This document shows, one piece after another, positions 51,527 to 64,000 of a DNA stretch of 64,000 bases (positions within the stretch are counted from its first letter, which is position 1; the number at the start of each line of letters is the position of its first letter). The position numbers were made by a program, and so were the translations under genes. The notes beneath the pieces were generated by a model, which made no database searches, was not told the origin of the DNA, and saw nothing but the letters and a program-made list of their open reading frames with translations. The DNA is from Warburgia ugandensis (Eukaryota > Streptophyta > Magnoliopsida > Canellales > Canellaceae), in assembly GCA_035236585.1 (NCBI GenBank), contig CP141126.1, forward strand, positions 6,337,001 to 6,401,000. The letters are read 5' to 3'.

Positions 51527-52851
51527 GGTAATGCTATGACAAGGCATGTACTAGAATTCATATGCACTTGAATACTGTCTCTAATGTTCGGCATTTAAAT
51601 AGATTTTTATAATAAGTGAAAGGGCAAACTGTGTCTATTCAACCGTAAATGCTCTGCACGTTGGAGGTTCAGAATCACCTGATGGTGGCGAATGTTAAGT
51701 CATGAGTCATCCATAACGAGTGCGAACGGATAAATGGCTTGGATCATTTAAACTGTCGATCCAACTTGTACGCTTGCCCGCTAAAGCTTGTGAAAATACT
51801 CGCTTAGCCTAAGGGCCTTAGGCCAACACTTCTATTAGCTAGTCATAAATTGAAAGTAAGCAAGATGGTGATGAATTGCAATTGATCCAAACCTTCGACC
51901 AACGACTTCTTACGACCTGCCCATACATGCAGTCGGTTCCAAGACTTTATTCGCACTAAAAACTCGTTATATGATCTGCCTGTATATTTCCACTTTCTAG
52001 AAAATATGAGAGGCAAAAAACAGCTGAAATAAACTAAACGATTGTGATATGATCATCTGATGGAGATTGTCATAGGTGCGTGGACTATTAAAGATGCGGC
52101 CAAGAAGATAGGCGGTTTGATCACCAAAGTCTGGGTGCCACATTTAATTTAACGCACCTAAATCCATCAACCAATCTACGTTGGACAAACAACATAGCAT
52201 GTGTGGCTATATAATTAGATTTTCATGGTTCAATTTGGAGCTACCAACAAGACCTCAATCTTGGTTTTATTTTAGGTTCCCTCCGAAGGAAACACCTAAT
52301 GAAGGAGCGTTAAAGTCCGTATATATTGTCGTTATCAAAGTGGGAGAATGGGGAAATCATTCCCTTCTCTTTTCGAAGGTTTTAAGATTAGCGCGCTGTC
52401 GTACATGTGCATGTGGTGAAGAGCTATCTGTCCCCTATCAAACCGTAGAATCCTCCCACTAAATCATGCTAGCTATGGACGTACCCATATGGGCAGCTGG
52501 GTTTCATTCAATGGACTCTATTCATTGTCTGACCACATAAATTATTAAACTCCAAAACCATACAATCAAGCACCGCCCTTATTGAAAGAACTGCTTTCTG
52601 ATTTACATGATTCTTCCTATTATTTGGGATTGATACTATCAGAAGCTTTATGCAGCCAGGCCAGCTTTATCACTTTGCCACCACTGCGTGTTTCATTCGA
52701 AAGGAACCTAACCCCTCATGGTATTCGCGAAGCTGTCGCAGTGGGGGATGCTCCACATCCAAAGCACTCCACCGCCCTCAAAAAGTTGATGTAATTCACT
52801 TCATTCTTCTTAAAGAACTTCTATCCATATTGAGACTCTGAAACAAGCTAA
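51524..52851. other. Intergenic DNA, nothing recognised
   Basis: No gene, RNA or repeat is supported. Frames at 52181-52462 and 52582-52841 have no known domain. Confidence 0.5.
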
Positions 52852-53150
52852 GCTCCACTTTTGGATGTTCGAGCTTACTCATCTTTTTTTACATCTGTTA
52901 TTTAGCCTGCATGCAAAATTCATGTCCATTGGATGTTTATAGTATTTGCTTTTGTTTAATTGAAAGGTTTTTAATCATGATCATCGAACTTTTTAACTGA
53001 GATAATTAGAAAAAATTAATAGCTAGAAGCAACTAATTGGAATCAGTTTTCACAGCTAGCCTATTTATAAGGATGATAAAAAAAGATAAATAGATCAAAT
53101 CATCCAAAAATGAAATATCATTAGAGGAATTAATGACTCAATATCTGAAG
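52852..53150 (+). mobile_element. MITE-like repeat, copy 1 (partner at 54379)
   Basis: GCTCCACTTTTGGATG at the left has an imperfect inverted partner, CATCCAAAAATGAAAT, at 53101. Its interior (TTTTAATCATGATCATC, AGCTAGAAGCAAC, GAGGAATTA) recurs in 54379-54668 in the same order and orientation. Confidence 0.55.
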
Positions 53151-54171
53151 CTCACTCCTTATATATAGTATTTCCCTCCTTATTGCCAGTTGAAAGCAAT
53201 AGCGTTAGTAATTTCTTTGAATTAGGTAAGTTATTATTTTCTCAAAAACACTTCGATAAATTTATATGATATGGATATTTATGATTCACATTATTTTAAT
53301 ATGGTTAACTTCAATAGATTGCATTAATTTAAGGAGAAAATTGCTTGAGCGATGCCCACGCATATGAGTTCTAAATAGAAATAGCACCTAAGATAATGAA
53401 ATATTTGGAATATTAGTCGGCACCAAATTTTGAATTAAGATCAAATACATAAATCTAGGCCATAAAATTATGTCTAGACCAAATAAATATATGAATTACA
53501 TGAATGTCTAATTACATTTGAATAATTTGCAAGAGAATGATGTCATGTGGCTCAAAGGAAAGAGTGTGCAAAACACCTAAGAGTACAAAGGAGTTAAAGT
53601 AGGAGGGGAAGGTTTCTTGTCTAAATGTACAAAAAGGCTTTGCTTGCTCAAGGGTAATAAACACTTTCTAGGGCCCATATGGGGCATGTGGAGCTTGATC
53701 AAATTTATTAATCTAGTAGATGAAGACGTGCTCATATCATCGAAGTTGATTCCACCTTGATTATACATTCCCAAACCCTTTGATCTAAAAATCATGTTTA
53801 GGTTTTTCTCAGAAAACTTGAATAATTGATTTTGGTCGGATCATAGCTTTGCTAATGAAATATTTGGTTTGGCATGGAATAAAACCTTATTGAATCCCTA
53901 GTGATGAAGTACAAAATTTATTGGTGTAGCTACATGGATCCATAAGTAGATCTCATGTTGCCCCAAGGAGTGCCTTTCTCCCCTAAATGAAAAGTGTGCC
54001 TTATTTGCAACGGCGCACTCATAAATGGAGAATTATGTTGGAGTTATTACCTAAATTTGAGGCAACTAAGGTTAAAAGTAATAGTAGCAGGAATTTTATG
54101 AGGAAAGAGAGAGAAGTAGGAGAGTTGTTGTCTAAATTTAAGGCAATTAAAACGTAGAATAGCAATATAGC

Positions 54172-54174
<3 letters not shown>
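53151..54174. other. Intergenic DNA, nothing recognised
   Basis: AT-rich sequence without a supported gene. Confidence 0.5.

Positions 54175-54226
<52 letters not shown>
54175..54226 (+). repeat. Microsatellite (GT)n, about 26 units
   Basis: TGTGTG run between CTATA and ACATATAT. Confidence 0.97.
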
Positions 54227-54228
<2 letters not shown>

Positions 54229-54378
54229 ATATATTAAAATTTTAAGAAAAACAAAAAGATAAATGAAACACTTGCTACATGATGAGGTAACATAGAGCGG
54301 GATGCTTGACCCTTTTTTCTTTGATATATCAGTAGATTTAGTTAAGAGAAATGTTATACAATGTGACTTTCATGATCC

Positions 54379-54668
54379 CTCCACCTAGGCCTTGCCATTC
54401 ATCCTCCTCATTTTAGCTCAGCTACAAAAATTCATATTCGGTAGATGCTTCTAGCTATTAGTTTCCTCACTTGAAATGTATTTTAATCATGTTCATCAGA
54501 TTTTTCAATTGAGAAAAATAGAGAAAGCTGGTAGCTAGAAGCAACCAATGAACATGATCATTAGACTTTTCAGATAGCTTCTCTAGGAAAGGATAAAGAA
54601 AATGAATGTGTTAGAGCATCCAAAGGTGGAGTTTGATAGAGGAATTACAGATTCAATCTAGAAAACTT
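54379..54668 (+). mobile_element. MITE-like repeat, copy 2
   Basis: Carries the blocks of copy 1 (TTTTAATCATGTTCATC, TAGCTAGAAGCAACCAAT, CATCCAAAGGTGGAG, GAGGAATTACAG). Internal inverted blocks (TGCTTCTAGCTATTAG and its partner near 54531) suggest a foldback structure. Confidence 0.55.
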
Positions 54669-56615
54669 AGTTCACATAGGATTTCTCTTTAGGTCATTAG
54701 TAGGAGAGGACTCCTTATCCACTGCAATCGAAAAGGTTACTAATTTACTATGGCAGACCAAGGCCTACACCACAATTGTATTAATTCAATAGTAACAACT
54801 AATAATTGTAAATGATATTAATAGAAATTTCACGTGTTCCTCCCATATTACTTGCCACAAATCCGACACTAAAGAATATGGGTAGAAGCTGAGCCAATTA
54901 GTAGCAAGGTCCACAATTAAAGTCTTCACATCCAATGGTTTATATCGTTTGAGAAATCTTTAATCTATGCCATATTGACGGCAGGCGTCCTTCATGAAGT
55001 ATCTGCAGTCATGTAGGTTAGGCTGGATAAAAGTATCCTTTTCCAAGTATTTGTCAGACCAGTCCATCGGAATTTCTCTTGATACACGTATAATTATTCT
55101 TGGCCCACTTTTTATTGGCTTAAACTGTTGGATCGATGGTAATCCAATTAGGATCAGTGCATTTTCAACCCAAGGTTGACGAACCAGCCCTAGGATTCAC
55201 CTGCAAAACCCGAGGAAGGATGATATTAAAACGTTTTGTGCCAACTTAAGACGATACCTCAAGTAAATTCGAAAATTCTAAGTTAAGGCCGCGGGATAAT
55301 GGCTGTATTGATTTTCGGAAAAGGGAAAGAGGGGACGGAAGAGAGTCAGAGACAGGGTACGTGGTGTCGGGGTAGAAAGGTGAAGAGCACATGCAGGAGG
55401 GTGGTCAATCATGGAAGGTTGAGAATAGAAATCTCAGCTTAATTTTATCCATTTCCTGCTATTTTTGTCCAAATGGACTGTCAGCAGTAAACAAATCTCT
55501 GCAAATTAAACGTGGGAGTTCCTCGCAATTGGAGAAAATGGGCGGTGCGTTATCATCTCCTCTGCATGCATTCGCCGGTGAGAGAGAGAACGTTTCAAAA
55601 TTCCATTTTGGCACGAGGTAGGGGGTAGTCACCTACCTATTATTTTCCAGCGAAACTGAAAACTTGTGGTAAGAAAATAAATCCATTACTGGGAATTCTA
55701 TGTTCTATTAATTAATTGAGTAATACACACAAAGAAAAATAAACCAAAAAAGGAAAGCTTATTGTGGTTTGGACCTAAATACAAGATTATCTTCTCTTTG
55801 GTGCTAGTACAGAATAATTATTTCGTAATGAAACTGGACCCATTAGAGTCTAACTAACGGTCAGTTTTTAGTTATAAAAATTTGCAAAAAAATACCACAA
55901 TTGATGCTAAAACTTAAAATCAACAAATGTCTAGTGTAATTGAACTTGGATAGCTCGACATATCGTTTTATGTAAGTTGCAGGTTAAATTACTGTTTTTG
56001 CTTTCAGCCGAAAATTAGATTTAGGAGTATATCTGAGTAATTTGCTTTGTAATTTTTTGCTTGTAATAAAAAAATGTCAAACTAAAACCGAAAGCTTATG
56101 GGCTTCCTTTTGATAGAGGTTAAGGTTAACAGTCTGAATCACATATAATCGTGAAGTTTATCATCAGGCTGGATCTCAAACTCTACATTGAGAAGAGTCG
56201 ATTTTATTATAGAACTTTATCTACCCACTTAATATCCATTACGAACACTAAGCTACCTACTAAAACAATATTTTAGGTTAGCCATCTCTACTAAAAGAAA
56301 AGTCTAAAATTTGTGTCTGTGGCCTACCGCAATTTTGGTTCAATCAAAGAGTTGGGGGTCCAGATGATGGAGTGTCGAGCAATCTAATAAAATCCTCCTA
56401 AAGCTGATCACCCCTTGGGTCCTTATCATAAGCATGCATGAAATAGAACTAGATTTCCCAAGAAAATGACGTCAAAGAAGTCCAACAGTTCTCCCCTTCT
56501 ACCTGACGTCAAACATTTTTTTCTCATTTTTTCAACTTAATTTGTTTAAATCAAATTAAAAATAAAATACCCGTAATTTCATTTCTCCGTTTTGGTTATA
56601 TGTATTCCTGTGACG
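54669..56615. other. Intergenic DNA upstream of CYP735A
   Basis: No gene is recognised. It contains a LINE-tail-like repeat at 56010-56075. The distal promoter of CYP735A presumably lies in its right end. Confidence 0.5.
56010..56075 (+). repeat. Dispersed repeat, LINE-3'-tail-like (partner at 42154)
   Basis: Ends TTTGTAATTTTTTGCTTGTA followed by an A-rich ATAAAAAAA tail, in the manner of a severely 5'-truncated L1 copy. Confidence 0.6.
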
Positions 56616-56625
56616 TTTATAAAAG
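56616..56625 (+). promoter_or_regulatory. Probable TATA box of CYP735A
   Basis: TTTATAAAAG lies about 100 bases upstream of the ATG at 56725, a usual distance for a plant core promoter with a short leader. The transcription start is not known. Confidence 0.5.
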
Positions 56626-56724
56626 TATGTGTTCAGGGGGTGCCACGAGCCACCGATCACTCTCTCCTCCCTTTCTATATTAGAGATAGCGAGCTTCTCA
56701 GGTACAACTTGAAAAGTGCGTGCC

Positions 56725-58853
56725 ATGGCCGTCGCTATGTCGTTGTTTCTAGCTTTCCTTCTCTTCTGTTTCCTGGCCTTTCTACAAGCTGCTTTGATTA
56801 CCATTTCCTGCTACTGGTTAACTCCAAGGCGTATCAGAAAAGTAATGGAAAAGCAAGGAGTTTATGGCCCAAAACCTCGCTTTCTCGTTGGGAATCTAAT
56901 TGATGTTGCTTCACTCATTTCCAAGACAACTTCTTCGGATATGGACTCCATTGGTCACAACATCGTCCCCCGCGTATTGCCGCATTACGTTCTCTGGTCC
57001 AGGCAATATGGTATTTCTCTGCAGTGATCATTTCGTTGTTTCTCTTGGCATCTCTCTCTCTATGATCAATACTGAATCAGAGATAAACCTGGTTTTCTTT
57101 TGTCTCATTTGGACAGGTAAACGTTTCATATATTGGTGTGGGAGCGAACCCAGGATGTGCTTACAAGAAACAGAGATTATAAAGGAACTGCTTTCCTCCA
57201 AAAACAGCCATGTCTCTGGAAAATCATGGCTCCAACAGCAGAATTCGAAGAACTTCATAGGAAGGGGGCTGTTAATGGCGAATGGAGATGATTGGGTCCA
57301 CCAACGCCATATAGTTGCTCCAGTTTTCATGGCAGACAAACTTAAGGTACTACCATTGAAATCCTTCTAAATATCTCTTGAAAATTACTATAGCTTTGCA
57401 ACGTTATTGGGATTTTTCTCCTCTTTTTTCTTCAGGCTCATGTGGGGTACATGGTGGAATGCACGAGGGAAATGATCGAATCGCTCGCTGATATAGTAGG
57501 CTCCGGCGGATCAGAGGTTGAGATTGGTGGATATCTAACTAGACTTACCGGAGATATCATAGCCCGGACGGAATTTGACAGCAATTATGAGAAAGGGAAA
57601 AGGATTTTCCATCCATTAACTTCTCTGCAGCAGCTCTGCGCTCAATCTAGCCGTCATTTCTGGTTTCCGGGCAGCCGGTGAGTTTTCGATTTCGGACAAA
57701 ACAAAGCTCTTTTCACGTGCTTATCTTTGATTCTTCTTCTATTAAAAATTGTTTTCTTCCTTAGAGCTTTCTATTTCCAAGCCTCTTTTTCCCTTCCAGC
57801 CGCTCTCTTCTTGTGCTTTTGCCCATCACTGTCAGTTAGTTTTATGGCCTGACACTCACTTCAATTCCAATTCATTTTCGATTCTCCCAACTGGGATTTC
57901 TTTTATTCAATTAGTTAATCATTAACCTATTAAATAATTGAAAGATTTGATTGTTTTGCAGGTTCTTTCCTAGCAAAATTAACAGAGAAATCAAAACTCT
58001 GAAGATGGAAGTGGAAAGACTTCTAATGGAAATCATACGGAGCAGGAAGGACTGTGTTGAGATTGGAAGAAGTGCTTCTTATGGCAATGATCTTCTTGGA
58101 ATGCTACTTTCAGAGACCCAGAAGAAAAGGGCTGGTTTTAGCTTGAGTCTGCAACTTCTAATGGATGAATGCAAGACCTTTTTCTTCGCAGGTCATGAAA
58201 CAACAGCTCTACTTCTGACTTGGACTGTAATGCTTCTCGCGACAAATCCTTCCTGGCAAGAGAGAGCCCGAAATGAAGTTCTTCAAGTGTGTGAAGGAAA
58301 AACTCCCTCTGCAGATCACATCCCAAAACTGTCTCTGGTAAATACAAAAACCCAGAAGCCAGTTTGTCTAGTTTTTCTGGTTAATCTCATTAATGGGTAA
58401 TTAACGATTCAGTGTGTTGATTTGCAGCTTAACATGATACTTAACGAATCACTTAGACTGTATCCCCCTGCATCGCTTCTACCTCGAATGGCTTTCGAAG
58501 ATATCAATTTGGGCGATCTTCAAATCCCAAAAGGCCTTTCCATTTGGATTCCAGTACTGGCCATTCATCACAGTGAAGAATTATGGGGAAAAGACGCAAA
58601 TGAATTCAACCCAGAGAGATTCTCAGGGAAAATGTTCTACCCCGGTCGTCATTTCATGCCCTTCGCGGCTGGCCCTCGTAACTGCATCGGCCAAGCCTTC
58701 GCAATGATGGAAGCTAAAATCATTACGGCAATGTTTCTGTCTCGTTTCCGGTTCACCATTTCAAAGAACTATCGGCATGCCCCTGTTTATGTTCTAACGC
58801 TAAAGCCCAAACACGGTGTCCGTATCAATTTGACACCCCTAAATCCATGGTGA
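56725..58853 (+). CDS. CYP735A: Cytokinin trans-hydroxylase, cytochrome P450 CYP735A (complete, five exons)
   Basis: An ER-anchored P450 that hydroxylates isopentenyladenine-type cytokinin nucleotides at the prenyl side chain to give trans-zeatin forms (family knowledge). Exons are 56725-57010, 57117-57346, 57436-57677, 57962-58337 and 58428-58853. All introns are GT-AG, the phases agree, and the sum is 1560 bases: 519 residues plus stop. An N-terminal membrane anchor (about 1-28) is followed by SCYWLTPRRIRKVMEKQG, GRGLLMANGDDWVHQR, I-helix AGHETT (329-334), ExxR ESLR (385-388), PERF (440-443), and the heme loop FAAGPRNCIG with C464. The C-terminal ISKNYRHAPVYVLTLKPK is characteristic of CYP735A. 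Length matches the family. The start is the first ATG; a second in-frame ATG follows four codons later. No damage is seen, so it looks functional. CYP714 is the next-closest family but fits less well. Confidence 0.95.
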
Positions 58854-58966
58854 TACCAGGTGGCGTACCAATTACCCCGGTGGCCGAAGGTCTTGGCTGG
58901 CGCCCGAATTGCGTCTCTCTCAGTTCTTTTTTCTTTTTTCTAGTTTCTGTTGTTGGAAACAGATGG

Positions 58967-58972
58967 AATAAA
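58967..58972 (+). terminator. Polyadenylation signal of CYP735A
   Basis: AATAAA 114 bases after the stop codon, in a T-rich 3' region; the nearest canonical signal. Confidence 0.55.
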
Positions 58973-59535
58973 ACAATACTTGCGAGGATTAAACAATAAT
59001 GGAAAACCAAAAAAGTATATCGAAGTGGATCTCATGCAAAGAGTTCTAAATACCATTGTTAATAATTATTCTTCTTTAAAGTAATAGAGAATCACAAAGT
59101 TGCAGTGGAGAACTCCATCTACTTAGAGAGAGAAGGAGATAGGCATGGGGGAAGAACGGATAAGCCTGTGATGGTGATGTCAAGGAATAAAAAGAGGAAT
59201 GGAAATTAGGGAAAGAAAGGGCGGAAGAGAGATTTCGAGAAGTGACTTGATGCGCCATAAGCGATGATAACAGATTCTCCCACCCATTCCCACAAACTCA
59301 ACTTCAATTTATTTATGGAAAGTGGCTGCCTTTCATTTCAAGGCAGCTTCGCTAGCAACTTGTGTATACTATCATCAAACAGAGGAAGTGGGGCCGTTTC
59401 AGCATCATCGTTTTACACGACTCGCTGCTGCCCATCCCACCACCACCTCTCTCTCTATTTCTGTCTGGAAATCTGCAGTGGGCAACTGTTGCATGAAGGG
59501 TCCCGACCTCCTTAGATGATCTGAGCCGTTCACCT

Positions 59536-59694
59536 GATGAATTACAACAGCTCGGGATGTCTTGTAAACCAAAAACTGCGACGATTGAATGATTTTAGCG
59601 TCCTAAAACCCGTTGCCCGATTAATTACTCCAGCTTCGGATGTCTCGTAAACCAAACACTGAATGATTTGTTGAGCGTCCTAAAACTGATCTTG
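59536..59694 (+). repeat. Imperfect tandem duplication, unit about 83 bp
   Basis: GATGAATTACAACAGCTC at 59536 is repeated as GATTAATTACTCCAGCTT at 59619. Both are followed by GGATGTCT(T/C)GTAAACCAAA and later AGCGTCCTAAAAC. Confidence 0.8.
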
Positions 59695-60172
59695 TGATCG
59701 TTGAATGTAGACAGTTGTATGTACAAACCTGTATAACTGTTCATTTCCTGTAATCAAAAGTTTTGAAGGTACAATATTGTAGATACTAGAATCATCCAAT
59801 CCATTTTATAAGTACCATACAACGGAAGCCGGCGTAATAAGGGAAGACATCATATCGTCCAAGTGTGGGTACTTTCATGCAACAGTCACTCACAAAGCTA
59901 CTCAGAATACCGAAAAGGTATTTTCTTTGTACATTTGAAAAGGAGTTATCCATGATGATGATTAGGGGACTAACAGTACCCGCATTTCTTTTAGTCTTTT
60001 CTCCTGCACGAGTGGTTTCGAGTGCTTCAAAAGTGGTGCATATATAATAACAAATCGCGATTCCTAGGCACGTATGCCCACGTGGGCTTGGCCTCTTCTT
60101 CTAACATTTCCCTCTTCCTTATTAAAAGTCAAATGATAAACCTCCCTCTTAATATATTGATATCTTATGTGC

Positions 60173-60197
60173 CCACCACCACCACCACCACCACCAC
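60173..60197 (+). repeat. Microsatellite (CAC)n, eight units
   Basis: CCACCACCACC run, followed by degenerate ACTACCACTATCAC. Confidence 0.95.
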
Positions 60198-63179
60198 TAC
60201 CACTATCACTTTCTTTCCGGTTCTCCATTATGTTTAAAGAACCTTCTGATTTCTACTAACTCGCTAATTGCTTATCATGATGCCTGGATTAACATTGAAG
60301 ATTGATATTGTATGAATAAGAAACTATCTTTTCATCAGGTAAAATATCCATGTCTAGTGAATTTAGGGTTCCAGCTTTACCATTGAAAGGAGCAAGACAG
60401 TTGAACAGGGACACCTATGGATGGTCCGTGATTCAAATGTTTCAACTTTTGGACCATATTCCAGATACATAAAACTAGCGGTCTTCCGCTTTCAATGACT
60501 TAAACTATGTTTACAACCATTGGTTTCAAACTTTCCTAGAAGTTCATCCTTGAGCTACAACATAATGGGGCTTACAATCATCCCGACACAAGTATTGGTC
60601 TTTCTCGTAAGATGTGCCTCAGAAGATGGGTGGATTGGATCAGTAATGTAAAGGGTTGCATTACTTATAAGTTTCAGAGGCATTTGTTTTGATTAACCAA
60701 CGCCTGTGCAAAAACCATATGGGAACTCCATGATCAGATAGAAGCATTATTAGTCCCACTGTTTGAGATTAAATTACCCACATGATCCATATCGCATTGC
60801 TTTCACTAGTACTAATGGGCATTGATTTGACCTTCTAAACTGTTTTTCCTAATGTGTCTTAAGATGGTGTGTCTTGATTACTTTAGGCTGTTTGAGATTT
60901 TAATCATATCTTGGATAGATGTATTCTTAATCTATGCAAGTATCTCACACCCAAAGACAATCACAACCACAGAAGTAGGGCATCAACAACATTATTACTG
61001 TTGATAGTATCATTCTTTATTAAGTGGATTTTGTTTTAGAAGCAAAATTTATTACAAAAGGAGGAACGCAAAGGACCAGAATGAAAAGCTACAACTCACG
61101 CATAGCATTAATACCTACCTTATACTGTTCACTCTACTCCCTACTTAGTTATTTGTTCTCCACTTTCCAGATATCTAAGGTTAGACCTGTAGTGAAGGAA
61201 TAAATGATATGGATGGTGTCGTCAAACTATTTGGGTAGAGAGAGAGTCTCTTAGCCATGAAAGCAGTTTTATTTAATCCACAAAATAGCAACTTCGGCCT
61301 GTAATGCCATCAGCCTAGCAGAAGCATAAGTGAAAATACCATTCTCATTAACAAATTAAAGCACCCTTAGCGCCAGCTTGTTTGTGGTGGTCCTTTCAAA
61401 AACTCCTTTTATTTTTTCTTTAAAGTAGGTTTCGGAAAGAAGTCCTGGTTTTGGCAGGATCCTTGCCAATCGCACCTGTTTCCCTAGTCGATTCTAATAG
61501 AGAAGGTTTGACGAAGCCAGTACACAGCTCGACGAGAGTGTAGCTTGACCATGAAGACCACTAAGTTATTTTTTAACTAAATCAAGACAGAATTTTGTGG
61601 AGTATGCTACACCATGTTCAAAATATTCTTATGTAACAGCATGGTCCTACAACATTTTAGAGCCTCCGTATCTTCCTAATTGAGCATAAAACTATGGAAG
61701 TTCTTTTGGACGAGTGCTGTTTTCTCAAGGAAAGTGGTAATGTGAGATTAACCACTTGGCTGAGTTAATTAAGTGCATTGTCTCAATAACAAGAATTTGT
61801 GAGCTACAAACAATATTAGTCATTTCCACTCGGATCACACCCGATGAAGATGATCCTAGCCTCTTGATCAGGATGAATGGGTGATAGATGAAAATTTTAA
61901 TTCTTTTCAGAAGTATCTGAGACACTTTTTTGGCCTGTTTGCTCAACAAACCTCCTCATAAACATGTTTACAAATAAATTCTAAAACTCACCAGTCAACT
62001 CAGAAACTAATTCGAGTTACTTGACTAGGTAGTGAATCAAGCTGACTCGTTGGATAACAAAAACCCTTTAATTGGGCTGTGTTTTGAATATAAGAGCTCT
62101 TAAACAACAATACTACTTTTATTATGAATCCTGCTTGAGTTTCTTCATGTGACTAAGAGCTGGATTGAGTTAACTCAACTTGCCTCACTTTGGAGTTAAA
62201 TCTGAGTTTCCAAGTTTTTAAAATAAAGCATCTTTCATTGGTCAAGAAGGCTTGCCATCCTGTTAATTGATCTCTAAAAATCTTATTTCAACGGAATGTT
62301 TCTGGTGTGGACTGAAACATCCTCAAACTCTTGCCAATTTGTAAGGCCAGATTACTCTTGTAAGTTCTTATACAATAGATGCAAGGCCTACACGTTTAAT
62401 GATCCAATACATATGTTTGCTAGTGCCTAATGGATGAGTTAAACCGGATCCAACGGCTGCAATTATCTATTTTCAAGATTTAAATGGATGGATAAAATTC
62501 AGAAAAGTACCGTATGCATCGATCAACAGAGTCTGTGGAAGATCGGTCTTGGATTAATCGTCAAATCAGGAAGACAAATGCCCATTCTTAGGATGGTCTA
62601 GTAAAATGCATATGGTTGAGACAATTAAAGAAGTGGACTCTTATCTATTTTCTTCCCGCTATGCCGTGGGACTCCCTACCTTGGGATATCTAGACACGGA
62701 CGACCCGAATCTCTGCACATGCAACGATCTATATTCTAAGAACAAAAAACTATATCTTTGGATTCTGAGTTGTCCTTTCGGCACGATTTTCGGCCATAAG
62801 ATATGGGAGAGGTAGGTGAGTCTGATGAACTGCTTGAATCAATGATATAAGGGTCCACTACACGCACTGCACTGATACTAGGGTGATGTCGAGATGCTCT
62901 GGTCTAGCATCATTGATTGAAGTTTCAAGCGAGTCAATTTCTTTCCTTTGCAATCCAAGTCAACTTCAACGACTTTGTGCAACGGGTCTAACAGTTGTGG
63001 CTGCCTAAGATTGTGAATAATCCAAAATGTTGACAAAATGCTAGTAAGTGACAGAGTTTGTCATAATGGAGTTCCGATTAAGCGAATCTTAGACCACCCC
63101 GTAAGATCACCTACAAGAGCCAATTTCGCAAATTTGGACCCATATGCGAAGTGCGAAGTTGCAGTATTTTAAGGAGATG

Positions 63180-63620
63180 GGTATAGTTATCAAGAAAGTT
63201 GTGACGAATGTTAAGTTCAGTGGTAGAGGACATTATTGGCACAAGTAGTTGGATAATGATGTCAGGAATTGCTTGAAGGCATATATGATGCCCTGTTTTG
63301 ATCATAGTTGGAGCTTTCTCTGGTCCAATTGGTTTTAGCAAATCTAGTGATGCAGAGGTTCGTGCTCATGGAGTTGAAAAGGCTTGCCTCTTCGTGCTCC
63401 AACACATTGTTCCCGGGGGATGATTCAGCGAACTTCATTTCACGGGCTAGTGGTTCGCGCATCAGCCTATGGAGGTTCACAAGTCTTATCACCAGATTAT
63501 GGATATTAGTTTACCCTGCGCTTGTCTCTCTCTCGTATAATTAGTTCGTCCGACTCTGTAGCGGATTCTTTGGCTAAAATCGGGTCGCCAGATCTTAATT
63601 TTATGTCGGGCAATCTCTGT
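63180..63620 (+). mobile_element. RNase H-like domain remnant (RVT_3 type, probably LINE-derived)
   Basis: Different forward frames give FSGPIGFSKSSDAEVRAHGV, GDDSANFISRASGS, SLWRFTSLITRLWILVYPAL and, at the end, ISSSDSVADSLAKIGSPDLN. This is the order of a plant RNase H fold (AEVRA, GDS.., ADSLAK). Frame changes and a stop break it. No reverse transcriptase adjoins, so it could be the 3' end of an L1 or a stray host RNase H-like gene fragment. Confidence 0.65.
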
Positions 63621-64000
63621 CTGATGATAACTTTGTACAATTTACACCCTTCGCTTTAATATATTCCCTTACATAAGAGTCCTCGTAATTTTACACGCTA
63701 ACGCCAGCATCTTCTTTTCAGACACTGGGTCTTTCGATCTTTTTTACAGTCTAATTCGTTCTTCTTGTTTAGGCTCCCACTTTTAGCCTCATTGTGAAAA
63801 ATCATGACAATTGGATGTCTCTAACAACTTCGGTTTCCGTTTTTAATACCAACGATAAAGATTTAAACCATAAATAAACACAGGCTACAACTATTCATTT
63901 GAGTGTTTTTCATTGTTTAGGCAATCTAGAGATGTCCGTACAAGATCAAACACCTAGATCTTCCTAAAATTATGAAAAAATATATTTAAAATTCAGCGTC

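Larger units (their letters stand above)
58973..63179. other. Intergenic DNA downstream of CYP735A
   Basis: No coding unit or RNA gene is recognised. It includes the small tandem duplication at 59536 and a CAC microsatellite at 60173. The rest is AT-rich and looks single-copy. Confidence 0.5.

Overview
The window is nuclear DNA of a flowering plant. The evidence is a TMK-type leucine-rich-repeat receptor kinase, a five-exon CYP735A cytochrome P450 with ordinary GT-AG introns, Au-type SINEs, plant L1 and RTE LINEs, and many LTR-element remains. Species cannot be fixed from sequence alone; the repeat load suggests a medium to large genome.

Only two host genes can be supported. At the left edge, on the minus strand, is the first exon of a TMK receptor kinase (1032-3333), a cell-surface kinase family linked to auxin signalling. 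Its second exon lies beyond base 1. Near the right edge, on the plus strand, is a complete CYP735A gene (56725-58853, 519 codons), the family that trans-hydroxylates isopentenyladenine cytokinins to trans-zeatin types. The two genes are 53 kb apart and on opposite strands, and nothing shows that they act as a unit.

Between them lies a graveyard of repeats. From 7 to 19 kb there are two related solo LTRs with exact 4-bp target duplications, a broken L1 LINE, two Au SINEs, a near-perfect three-copy 284-bp tandem repeat, and LTR-like pieces. From about 19.2 to 41.9 kb almost everything is explained by ONE old L1-type LINE split into four pieces by three LTR-element insertions: a 2.0-kb solo LTR (A); a solo LTR of about 2.9 kb (C) that itself received another 2.0-kb solo LTR (B) and a GC-rich TRIM cluster; and a Copia element that itself holds the 3' part and 4.4-kb LTR of a Ty3/Gypsy element. 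The TRIM cluster is the oddest object here. Its two ends are inverted relative to each other, yet the whole 1.7 kb is framed by a perfect 5-bp target duplication.

From 42 to 56 kb there are an RTE LINE tail, a minus-strand Gypsy-type LTR-like stretch, MITE-like foldbacks and microsatellites. From 59 to 64 kb there is mostly featureless intergenic DNA with one RNase H-like remnant. All boundaries and similarities were read by eye; no alignment or database search was run.
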